Assembly (NCBI GenBank): GCA_002083475.1
Contig: LWDI01000059.1
Coordinates: 1-57,024 of the forward strand
Direction of reading: 5' to 3'
Origin: Proteobacteria bacterium SG_bin5
GTDB lineage: Bacteria; Pseudomonadota; Alphaproteobacteria; Sphingomonadales; Sphingomonadaceae
Length of the DNA: 57,024 nucleotides
Both the position numbers and the translations under genes were made by a program. Below the pieces are notes generated by a model, which saw only the letters and a program-made list of their open reading frames with translations, searched no databases and was not told the origin of the DNA. Below, piece after piece: positions 34,961 through 43,422 of this stretch. Numbering within the stretch: the first letter of the stretch is position 1; each line of letters opens with the position of its first letter.

Positions 34961-36489
34961 TTGATCTCGACATAGGGCCGCACCGTCCGCTCGGACGCCG
35001 CCAAGATTGCCGGTGCCGACAGGGCGAACGCCGCCCGCTTGGCGGCCGAGGCCGTTTCGTCGCCCTTTTGAGACAGCGCTTCGACTGCCTCATTGTAGTC
35101 AAGGCCTTTCACCTTGCGACGAGCCCCGAAGAGGTCTTTCACCGCCTGCGTCCCAGCGCCGTAGGCTGAGATGCCAATCGCTGTCTCGTCCCCCCCACAG
35201 CGCCCCTGCTCCGCCTCGGAGGTGAGCACGCCACGACTGACCGAGCACCGGACGCGGTCGCCATGCATCCCCAGCCGAGTGATCGTCATGGGACCGAACT
35301 CAAATCCGATCGCGAGACCCAAACCGCCGATGTCGATGTCTTCGCCGGCGAGCTTCTCGAGCGCCAGCTCGAAGCTCGAACGGAGAGCCCCTGCGCACAG
35401 CGTGGCGGTGCTGACCGTCTCCGGATCGTCGGTGGTGTGGACGGTTCCTTCGCAGAGCAATCCGTGCAGGCAGTCACCGATGAACCGGACGCGCCGGCCG
35501 TCGAAGTCGCAGGTGAGCACCCGGTCCAGCTCGGCCCGGATCACATGGAAGACGCGCACCACGTCCTCGGCCGAAGCCTCGATGTGCCGTGCAACGTAAG
35601 CGGTGAAGCCGTCGATGTCGGCATAGACGGAAGCCGCCTCCTGCCGCCGCGAATTGCCAGGCGTCAGGGTCGTGATGTCGAGGGTGCGGAGCGGCGGCGT
35701 GTGGCGCGAGAAGCTGAACGCGCCGATCGGGTTCTTCTCGAGATCCTCCCGCCACTCCTCCACGATCTTGTCCTTGGACACGCCCAGCGCAGCCGCGGCC
35801 TGGCAGGCTTCGATCTCCGCGCAAGTGAGCGGGCTGGCACTCGGGTTGTCGACGGCATCCAGTCCAATCGCCTCGCGGGCGTTGTTGGTCAGGTAGATGC
35901 CGACGCGACTTCCGCCGCCGGACATCTTCGCCGCGTGATTGGCCGGCGCCCCCAGGAAAAGCGGTTCCCGTCCTCCGCGGCGGCCATTGTTCACGGCAAG
36001 CGCCTCGCCCGAGTCGATGCCGACCCGCACCTTGGCGTTCGGGATCTGCTCGTCCGCGTCGCCGGTCTCCTGCAGCACGTCGATGATCAGCTGCGCGATA
36101 GCCACCGCGCGCCGGATCCGCTTCGCTTCGGCATCGTCCTCGCTGTTGTAGGGCTTTGTAATCACTGCGTGCAGGCGCTGATTGTGAAAGTCGACGCGAC
36201 GCGCGTCGCAGCGGGCAAGAACGCGATGAACGGCACGCTGGTGCAAGTTCAAGAAGCGGAGCGTCCGGCGATGGCATGTCACGCCCTCGTCGGAGGTGAC
36301 ATGCAGCATATCGTTCAGGTTGAGAATGTCCGCGTAGAGGTGCACGCCATCCACGCGGTAGGCCTTGTTCGCCGGAATGCTCTCCAGCGACATGTCGCGC
36401 CGATAATCAAGGATCGTGACCGTCTCCACGTCCTTGAGCTTCCTCTCGATGTGATCCGAAGCTCGGTCGTGATTCCAACTTTTCGCCAT
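34957..36489 (-). CDS. PycC-like nucleotidyl cyclase with two cyclase-type domains
   Basis: A 510-residue class III cyclase-family protein, probably the signal maker of a Pycsar system (cCMP or cUMP). The C-terminal domain shows YADIDGFTAYVARH (metal D291) and VRFIGDCLHGLL (metal D339), then LGLAIGFEFGPM and a basic CSVSRG segment. An N-terminal domain repeats the fold (HLYADILNLNDML with D54, RVGIDSGEAL, FLGAPANHAAKM), but its second metal site reads FHNQRLHAVI without the Asp, so it may be a degenerate partner. ATG at 36489 has GGAG 8 bases upstream; GTG at 36498 is the alternative. Co-transcribed with the E2-like and TIR genes. Confidence 0.82.
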   Translation of the reverse strand: MAKSWNHDRASDHIERKLKDVETVTILDYRRDMSLESIPANKAYRVDGVHLYADILNLNDMLHVTSDEGVTCHRRTLRFLNLHQRAVHRVLARCDARRVDFHNQRLHAVITKPYNSEDDAEAKRIRRAVAIAQLIIDVLQETGDADEQIPNAKVRVGIDSGEALAVNNGRRGGREPLFLGAPANHAAKMSGGGSRVGIYLTNNAREAIGLDAVDNPSASPLTCAEIEACQAAAALGVSKDKIVEEWREDLEKNPIGAFSFSRHTPPLRTLDITTLTPGNSRRQEAASVYADIDGFTAYVARHIEASAEDVVRVFHVIRAELDRVLTCDFDGRRVRFIGDCLHGLLCEGTVHTTDDPETVSTATLCAGALRSSFELALEKLAGEDIDIGGLGLAIGFEFGPMTITRLGMHGDRVRCSVSRGVLTSEAEQGRCGGDETAIGISAYGAGTQAVKDLFGARRKVKGLDYNEAVEALSQKGDETASAAKRAAFALSAPAILAASERTVRPYVEIK

Positions 36490-36579
36490 GCATCTCACTC
36501 CAGTTCAGATGGACCGCAACCGGGCACTTGCCTGCGGCACGAATTCCCTTTCAAACATGCATGCGGGCGCCGAGGCGGA

Positions 36580-36606
36580 TTCGGACGCGCATAATTGATG
36601 TCCGAA
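36580..36606. promoter_or_regulatory. Inverted repeat in the divergent pycC/sigma-like promoter region
   Basis: TTCGGAC (36580-36586) and GTCCGAA (36600-36606) are perfect arms 13 bases apart, between the divergent starts at 36489 and 36650. It is placed to act as an operator for one or both directions. The binding protein is unknown. Confidence 0.45.
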
Positions 36607-36649
36607 AAGCCGGGCTCGTCCGCATATCTCGGCAGGAGGGACCGAGCGC

Positions 36650-37237
36650 GTGCAGGAGAGGGTCGAAACAGCTGACGGCGGCGAGGCCGATCATCTCACG
36701 GCAGACGAGGTTCGTACGCTGATTCGAGGATTCGAGCGATCCGACTACGACAAGATCGAGAAGATCGCGAAGTGGTTCGCACCGCAGTGCCGCATGCAGC
36801 CGGAGGATCTGAGCCAGGAGGCATTCAAACGGCTGCTCGCAGGCACCCGCCGGCTGCCGCGCGGAGCCGATGTCCTGCCGATCATCGCCGGTGTGATAAA
36901 GAGCATAGCGTCGCAGGAGGTCGAAGCCATCCGGAGCGGATTGCGCGAGGTCACGCCCGCACCGGATGGGGCGGATGGTCGAGAGCAGGCGGACCCAGCG
37001 CCTTCACCGGAGCGGCTGGTGGCCTCGGCGCGGGATGACGGGGCGGTTCTTGCGGCAATCACCCGAATGATCGAGGACGACGAGCAACTCCAGCTGCTGG
37101 TCGAGGGGATCTGTGATGGAATGCGCGGACAGGAACTGGAGCAGCTGATCGAGGTGGACACGAAGGGGCTCGCTGCGGTTCGTAAACGGTTGAGTCGTAG
37201 ATTGCAGGCCGCCTGCCCGAAGGGAGTGGAGCGATGA
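36650..37237 (+). CDS. Sigma-factor-like protein
   Basis: A 195-residue protein that resembles small sigma-70 factors. The N-terminal half has a region-2-like segment (FAPQCRMQPEDLSQEAFKRLLAGTRRLP), and the C-terminal 60 residues a region-4-like HTH (MRGQELEQLIEVDTKGLAAVRKRLSRRLQAA); the link between is low-complexity (PAPDGADGREQADPAPSPE). The GTG start has GGAGG about 12 bases upstream. Its stop overlaps the next start (ATGA). It could direct RNA polymerase to island promoters or be a plain DNA-binding protein. It heads a three-gene operon divergent from the Pycsar-like genes. Confidence 0.6.
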   Translation: MQERVETADGGEADHLTADEVRTLIRGFERSDYDKIEKIAKWFAPQCRMQPEDLSQEAFKRLLAGTRRLPRGADVLPIIAGVIKSIASQEVEAIRSGLREVTPAPDGADGREQADPAPSPERLVASARDDGAVLAAITRMIEDDEQLQLLVEGICDGMRGQELEQLIEVDTKGLAAVRKRLSRRLQAACPKGVER

Positions 37238-37623
37238 ACGGCATCAATGGCGATGATGCGGACCGGCTCTCCCGGCTCGATGATTTCATGATAGAGGAAA
37301 TCCTCGCCGGCGACGACGAGGGGGTGCCCGAAGGCGCGCGGGACAGGGTCCTCGCCAGTCTCGATCGAGCGGAACTTTCGCTGCGCAAGGCGCGACTGGC
37401 GGAGATCCGAGCCCAGATCGACCGAGAAAGGTCAAGCGCGACCGTGATCGCGTTCGACGCCGACCGCATGCGGGCAAAACTGCGCGAGGCGGCCAACGAC
37501 CCAGACATGAAGATGACGCTGGCGGCGCGTGGCGGCATTTCGGACGGTGACGACGACATGGATGGTCTGCTCGAGGACTTGGCTGAACTCGAACGCGACG
37601 CAAAGGACGACGGCAAGGAATGA
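37234..37623 (+). CDS. Small acidic unknown protein of the sigma/ImmA triad
   Basis: A 129-residue acidic, mostly helical protein I do not recognise. The middle is a charged helix (RDRVLASLDRAELSLRKARLAEIRAQIDRE); the end is very acidic (DGDDDMDGLLEDLAELERDAKDDGKE). It overlaps both neighbours by 4 bases (ATGA). Lying between a sigma-like gene and an ImmA/IrrE-type peptidase, it would make sense as an anti-sigma or adaptor cut by the peptidase, but this is inference from position. Confidence 0.6.
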   Translation: MNGINGDDADRLSRLDDFMIEEILAGDDEGVPEGARDRVLASLDRAELSLRKARLAEIRAQIDRERSSATVIAFDADRMRAKLREAANDPDMKMTLAARGGISDGDDDMDGLLEDLAELERDAKDDGKE

Positions 37624-38411
37624 TCGTCCGCCCCTCGGCTGCCGAGGCCGCACTGCAGGCTCTCGGCATCACCGAACCCGAGGAAATCGACGTGGAGGTG
37701 GTCGCGCGATCGCTCGGAGCCAAGGTGAAATACCGGCCCCTCAAATCGTGCGAGGCGCGGATAGTCGGGCAGAACGGCCGCGCCATCATCACCGTCGACG
37801 CACGCGCTCGAATCCAGCGAAAGCGCTTCTCCGTGGCGCATGAGCTCGGCCACTGGCATCGTCACCGGGGCGTCTGCCTCGCCTGCCGCAGTTCCGACAT
37901 CGACCGACTGCTGAGCGATGGCAGTAAGCAGCGCATCAACAACAATCCGGAACTGCAAGCCGACGCCTACGCCTCGGACCTGCTTCTGCCCGGGTATATC
38001 TTTCGGCCCCTCGCCGCGGACCTGGAGCGGCTGACTCTGGCGGCAATCCGCGAGCTAGCCGGAAGGTTCAACACCAGCCTGACCGCGACCGCGATTCGAG
38101 CGCTTGGCACCAACCGCTTTGCCGCCATGCTTATCTGCCATTCCCAATCGGGCATGAGCTGGTTCCGCCGCCCTCCCTCAGTTCCGGATCGTTGGTTTCC
38201 CCGCGCCGACCTACAGCCGGAAAGCCCGACCTTCCGCATGCTTTTCCGCGGCGGTCCCGAGGCGAAGCAACCGGTGACGGTCAAGGCTTCCTGCTGGTTC
38301 GACAACCCGCTTGCCGATCGATTTGTCGTCACAGAGCAGTCGTTCGGGCTGCCGAACAACAAGGTCGCGACGTTGGTTCAATTGAACGACCCAAAGATGC
38401 TCGTGGTCTGA
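37620..38411 (+). CDS. ImmA/IrrE-family metallopeptidase
   Basis: A 263-residue zinc peptidase of the ImmA/IrrE (DUF955) family, whose members cut repressors to switch on phage, mobile-element or stress genes. The HExxH motif is in RFSVAHELGHWHRH, with the downstream QADAYASDLLLP segment supplying the third ligand region. The N-terminal ALQALGITEPEEIDVEVVARSLG is typical. The C-terminal 110 residues (WFRRPPSVPDRWFPR to the end) are an added domain I do not recognise. ATG at 37620 overlaps the upstream stop. It is the last cargo gene before the right end. Confidence 0.85.
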   Translation: MIVRPSAAEAALQALGITEPEEIDVEVVARSLGAKVKYRPLKSCEARIVGQNGRAIITVDARARIQRKRFSVAHELGHWHRHRGVCLACRSSDIDRLLSDGSKQRINNNPELQADAYASDLLLPGYIFRPLAADLERLTLAAIRELAGRFNTSLTATAIRALGTNRFAAMLICHSQSGMSWFRRPPSVPDRWFPRADLQPESPTFRMLFRGGPEAKQPVTVKASCWFDNPLADRFVVTEQSFGLPNNKVATLVQLNDPKMLVV

Positions 38412-38477
38412 ATTCGGTCGAATAGAACCGGGCTCTTCCGATGCGCCCCGGCGATGACACATCCTGCCAACAGAATG

Positions 38478-38500
38478 GTGAGCCGCAGTCTGCGGCTCAC
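38478..38500. promoter_or_regulatory. Perfect 23-base palindrome near the right end
   Basis: GTGAGCCGCAG and CTGCGGCTCAC are perfect 11-base arms around one T, 67 bases after the peptidase stop. It could be a strong hairpin ending that operon (no T-run follows) or a protein-binding site beside the TnsB-type repeats. The rest of the 38412-38624 gap holds the transposon right end. Confidence 0.5.
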
Positions 38501-38519
38501 GGTGAACGCCGCTTCCGGT

Positions 38520-38599
38520 CGCCGGAGAACTTTCGGGAGCGGCTTGGCACACGGCGGAATTTTGTATTGTCCGGCGGAAAATTTCTTTGAATCGCTACA
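38520..38599 (-). repeat. Transposon right end with three TnsB-site-like repeats
   Basis: Read inward on the minus strand the end begins TGTAGCGATTCAAAGAAA and matches the left end at 24 of 28 bases. Three similar units follow: CAAAGAAATTTTCCGCCG (38589-38572), ATACAAAATTCCGCCG (38567-38552) and CGAAAGTTCTCCGGCG (38535-38520). Several repeats close together in the right end are expected for Tn7-type elements. Confidence 0.8.
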
Positions 38600-38604
38600 A
38601 GCGC
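38600..38604. repeat. Target-site duplication, right copy (AGCGC)
   Basis: Exact copy of 9984-9988, directly outside the right end, 20 bases from the glmS stop codon. Confidence 0.85.
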
Positions 38605-38624
38605 GGGCGCGAGCGGCTACCCGC

Positions 38625-40448
<1,824 letters not shown>

Positions 40449-40459
40449 GGATGGGGCCC

Positions 40460-40834
40460 TTAGTTTTTGAGCTGATAGGGAACACGGATACCGGGCATTT
40501 CCGCCGGAAAATCCTTGGTATTGCGCGTGACGAGGATGCGCCCGGACACCTGAGCGGAGGCAAGGATGATCGCATCGGGGGATTTGAGCGACTTGCGCTG
40601 ATGCCGCAGCGCCGCGGCGCGGCGCGCGATCTCCTCGTTGATTTCGCTCATCGCGAACAGGCGGAGAAATGCCTCGGTCTCCGATGCCGCTTCATCGGGC
40701 ACGCCCGACATCACCTCGATCCACGTCATCCGGCTGATCCACGCCCGGGTGACGTTACGGACCTCGGCCCATGCCGCCGGTCGGTTATGGAGCATGTCGA
40801 TCACGATGTTGGTATCGAAGAAGCGCTCGCTCAC
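40460..40834 (-). CDS. VapC-type PIN-domain toxin
   Basis: A 124-residue PIN ribonuclease, the toxin of a type II pair. The acidic residues are visible: D in RFFDTNIVIDML, E in TWIEVMSG and D in SPDAIILASAQ with N-T-K-D near the end (VTRNTKDF). GTG at 40834 overlaps the antitoxin stop (GTGA), the usual VapBC coupling; the longer open frame to 40885 lies inside the antitoxin gene. It lies 11 bases upstream of the glmS start, so the pair and glmS may share transcripts. Confidence 0.85.
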   Translation of the reverse strand: MSERFFDTNIVIDMLHNRPAAWAEVRNVTRAWISRMTWIEVMSGVPDEAASETEAFLRLFAMSEINEEIARRAAALRHQRKSLKSPDAIILASAQVSGRILVTRNTKDFPAEMPGIRVPYQLKN

Positions 40835-41103
40835 GCGGCGTCGTTCTTCTTGTGCGGCGGGTCGAACGCCCCGACGTCGGGCCATTCGCCGCGCAGCTTG
40901 CGCTCATAATCCAGGCCATCGACCGTCGAGCCATAGCGTTCCCACAAGCCGAAATAGCGCTCGAAACCCTGCTTGGATTCAGCGGCGATATATTCGGCGA
41001 CGGCTTCACGGAGCACGGCCGCGCGCGACTTTCCCTCGGCCCGCGCGATCGCGTCGAGCCGGTTGACGTCCTCTTCGGGGATATCGACGAGAAAGCGCGC
41101 CAT
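40831..41103 (-). CDS. Ribbon-helix-helix antitoxin
   Basis: A 90-residue antitoxin for the adjacent PIN toxin. The N-terminal 45 residues form a ribbon-helix-helix DNA-binding domain (ARFLVDIPEEDVNRLDAIARAEGKSRAAVLREAV); the tail (RYFGLWERYG..LRGEW) should wrap the toxin. Its start lies next to AT-rich palindromes (41101-41133), which fit an autoregulatory operator. Confidence 0.82.
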   Translation of the reverse strand: MARFLVDIPEEDVNRLDAIARAEGKSRAAVLREAVAEYIAAESKQGFERYFGLWERYGSTVDGLDYERKLRGEWPDVGAFDPPHKKNDAA

Positions 41104-41133
41104 GATATGGCGATATCATATCATGATATCATG
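41103..41133. promoter_or_regulatory. Operator-like palindromes of the toxin-antitoxin pair
   Basis: An AT-rich stretch in GC-rich surroundings with repeated GATATCAT units, including the perfect 12-base palindrome CATGATATCATG (41122-41133). It abuts the antitoxin start codon and reaches the stop codon of the small gene at 41134-41301. Confidence 0.6.
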
Positions 41134-41301
41134 TCAAGCTGCTTTGGGGGTGGACAGACAATAGCTGCCACGCGCGTTCCAGGCGCCACCAGCATCCAAA
41201 CACGCATCCCGAGCCAAAAACTTCCAGCCGAGAAAGAGCCCAAACAGGCCGCCGATGGCCAAAAGCGCCGTCACCGCCAAGAACCGACGCAAAGTCTTCA
41301 T
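41134..41301 (-). CDS. Small membrane protein between glmU and the antitoxin
   Basis: A 55-residue gene that is easy to miss. It starts MKTLRRFLAVTALLAIGG: a basic N-terminus, one hydrophobic segment (about residues 7-25), then a short outside part with two cysteines (RDACLDAGGAWN and SYCLS) that could form a disulfide. ATG at 41301 overlaps the glmU stop (ATGA), which argues for a real, translationally coupled gene. Function unknown. Its stop is next to the antitoxin operator. Confidence 0.7.
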   Translation of the reverse strand: MKTLRRFLAVTALLAIGGLFGLFLGWKFLARDACLDAGGAWNARGSYCLSTPKAA

Positions 41302-42644
41302 TTAAGCTCTTTCTTCCGCGCCATCGCTTCGTGGAACCGCGTCGCCCAGCCCGGCTTGGCGGATTGTTCGGGGCGGACCAGCCGGAGTTCGCCCTCGGCC
41401 ACGTCCTTGGTCACGGTGCTGCCGGCGCCGACGATCGCGTCCGCGCCGATGCGCACCGGCGCCACCAATGCGCTGTTCGAGCCGATGAAGGCGCGCGCGC
41501 CGATCACCGTCTTGTATTTGAAATAGCCGTCGTAATTGCAGGTGATCGTGCCCGCGCCGATATTGGCGCCCGCGCCGACGTCGGCATCGCCCAGATAGGT
41601 GAGGTGATTGGCCTTGGCGCCCGCGCCGAGCACTGCTTTCTTGGTCTCGACGAAATTGCCGATCTTGGCTTTCTCGCCAAGCACGGTGCCGGGGCGCAGC
41701 CGCGCGAAGGGGCCGACTTCGCAGCCGCTGCCGACCGTCGCCCCCTCGATATGGCAGTTCGCGCGGATCGTCACGCGGTCGGCGATCCGCGCGCCGGGGC
41801 CGAAGAAGACATTGGGCTCGATCACCACGTCGCGGCCGAGTTCGGTATCGTGCGCGAACCACACGGTTTCGGGCGCGATCAGCGTCGCCCCCTCGGCCAT
41901 CGCCGCCGCGCGCCGCCGCGCCTGCCATTCGGCCTCGAGCGCCGCCAATTCGGCGCGGCTGTTGACGCCCGCCACTTCATGCGGATCGGTCGTCACCATC
42001 GCGCAGAGCCGCCCATCGGCGGTCGCGATATTGACGATGTCGACGAGATAATATTCGCCCGCCGCGTTATCGTTGCCGACGCGCGCGAGCAGCGCGAACA
42101 AATCGGCCGCGCGCGCCGCCATCAGCCCCGAATTGCACAGCCGTACCGCGCGCTCTTGCTCGGTCGCGTCCTTATGCTCGACCATTTTGACGATCCGGTC
42201 GCCCTCGGCGATCACCCGGCCATAGCGCAACGTGTCGTCGGGCTCGAAAGCGAGCACCACCACCGCCGGCGCATCGGGCGCGTGGAGCCGCTCGATCATC
42301 CGCCGCATCGTCGCGGGCGAGACCAGCGGGACGTCGCCGTAAAGGATCAGCGCGTCGCCCTCGAACCCGGCGAGCGCGTCCTGCGCCTGCCGCACCGCAT
42401 GGCCGGTGCCGAGCTGCGGTTCCTGCACCGCGAGTTCGGCCGCGCCCCCCAGCGCCGCCTCGAGCTGATCGCGCCCGCTGCCGACCACGACCACCTGCCG
42501 CGCGGGCGCGAGCTCACCCACGCTCGCCAGCAAATGCATCAGCATCGGCCGCCCCGCGATCGGATGCAGCACCTTGTGCAGGTCTGACTTCATCCGCGTT
42601 CCCTTGCCGGCGGCGAGGATGATCGCGGCGAGCGGTGTCGTCAT
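41298..42644 (-). CDS. glmU: Bifunctional UDP-GlcNAc pyrophosphorylase/acetyltransferase
   Basis: Acetylates glucosamine-1-phosphate and uridylates it to UDP-GlcNAc; cytosolic trimer. The N-terminal nucleotidyltransferase has AAIILAAGKGTRMKS, LILYGDVPLV and the NSGLMAA segment. The C-terminal left-handed beta-helix has the I-G-x-x repeats (GAGANIGAGTITCNYDGYFKYKT). Length 448 is normal. ATG at 42644 has AAGGGGG upstream; an open frame to 42806 overlaps the divergent gph gene. It works in the same pathway as glmS nearby. Confidence 0.96.
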   Translation of the reverse strand: MTTPLAAIILAAGKGTRMKSDLHKVLHPIAGRPMLMHLLASVGELAPARQVVVVGSGRDQLEAALGGAAELAVQEPQLGTGHAVRQAQDALAGFEGDALILYGDVPLVSPATMRRMIERLHAPDAPAVVVLAFEPDDTLRYGRVIAEGDRIVKMVEHKDATEQERAVRLCNSGLMAARAADLFALLARVGNDNAAGEYYLVDIVNIATADGRLCAMVTTDPHEVAGVNSRAELAALEAEWQARRRAAAMAEGATLIAPETVWFAHDTELGRDVVIEPNVFFGPGARIADRVTIRANCHIEGATVGSGCEVGPFARLRPGTVLGEKAKIGNFVETKKAVLGAGAKANHLTYLGDADVGAGANIGAGTITCNYDGYFKYKTVIGARAFIGSNSALVAPVRIGADAIVGAGSTVTKDVAEGELRLVRPEQSAKPGWATRFHEAMARKKELK

Positions 42645-42723
42645 GGCGGCCCCCTTGGTCAAGCGCCGCGCCCCTGCCATGTTCGGCTTGCCTTTTCCAC
42701 CGCTTTGCGCAGAGGCGGGGGCC

Positions 42724-43392
42724 ATGCGCTTTCCCTTCGCCATCATCGGCTTCGATCTCGACGGCACGCTGATCGATACCAGCCCGGACCTGACTGCGGC
42801 GGTCAATCACGCGCTCGCCTTGGCGGGGCGCGCGCCGCTGCGCGAGGCGCAGGTCGAAACGATGATCGGCGGCGGCGCCAAGCACATGCTGCGCCAAGCG
42901 CTCGACGCGAGCGGGGGGATCGACGAGGCGGCGTTCCGCCCGCTCTACAAGGACATGCTGCGCTTTTACGAAGCGCATATCGCCGATGGCTCGCGGCCCT
43001 TCCCGGGCGCCATCGAGGCGGTCGACGCGCTGCGGGCGATGGGCGTGCGCGTCGGCATCGTCACCAACAAATTCGAATCGCTCGCGCGCAAATTGATGAC
43101 CGAGCTGGCGCTCGCCGATCGCTTCGATTGCCTGATCGGCGGCGACACGCTCGGCACCGCGCTCGCCAAGCCCAACCCGGCGCCGATCCACGCGCTGATC
43201 GAGCGGCTGGGCGGCGGGCGCGCGGCGTTCGTCGGCGATTCGATCTATGACGTGCAGGCCGCGCGCGGCGCCGGCATCCCCGCGATCGCGGTGCGCTTCG
43301 GCTTTCTGCTGGGGCCGGTCGAGGAATTGGGGGCCGACGCGGTGATCGATGATTTCGCGGGGCTGATCCCGGCGCTCTACGCGCTGGCCTGA
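42724..43392 (+). CDS. gph: Phosphoglycolate phosphatase-type HAD hydrolase
   Basis: A 222-residue HAD phosphatase; probably removes phosphate from 2-phosphoglycolate made in DNA repair and metabolism. The motifs are IGFDLDGTLIDTSPDL (I), GIVTNK (II), the Lys in LAKPNP (III) and FVGDSIYDVQAA (IV); the cap lies between I and II. ATG at 42724 has GGCGGGGG upstream. Divergent from glmU with an 80-base gap. Other HAD substrates are possible. Confidence 0.85.
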   Translation: MRFPFAIIGFDLDGTLIDTSPDLTAAVNHALALAGRAPLREAQVETMIGGGAKHMLRQALDASGGIDEAAFRPLYKDMLRFYEAHIADGSRPFPGAIEAVDALRAMGVRVGIVTNKFESLARKLMTELALADRFDCLIGGDTLGTALAKPNPAPIHALIERLGGGRAAFVGDSIYDVQAARGAGIPAIAVRFGFLLGPVEELGADAVIDDFAGLIPALYALA

Positions 43393-43422
43393 GCGACGCT
43401 CGCCCGCGCACGGGCGCGCCGC

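Larger units (their letters stand above)
9989..38599. mobile_element. Tn7-like transposon in attTn7 (glmS), carrying defence genes
   Basis: A complete 28,611-bp element. Its ends start TGTAGC and form imperfect inverted repeats (24 of 28 bases match), and it is flanked by a 5-bp duplication AGCGC. It encodes TnsA, TnsB, TnsC and two TniQ-family proteins, with no TnsE-like protein and no cas genes. The right end stops 20 bp beyond the glmS stop codon, where TnsD directs Tn7. Cargo: an ArsR regulator, a DnaQ-type exonuclease, unknown genes, a DISARM-like operon, a Pycsar-like operon and a sigma/acidic/ImmA triad. Cargo codon use seems less biased to GCG/CGC runs than the flanks, as expected for transferred DNA (impression only, not measured). 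Confidence 0.92.

Noticed and set aside
9989..38599. CRISPR-associated transposon
   Set aside because: I saw no cas genes and no repeat-spacer array in the element; the insertion geometry fits TnsD targeting of glmS.
9989..38599. Tn5053/Tn402-type (TniABQ) element
   Set aside because: A TnsA endonuclease with complete catalytic residues is present, there is no resolvase gene, and the ends begin TGTAGC at attTn7.
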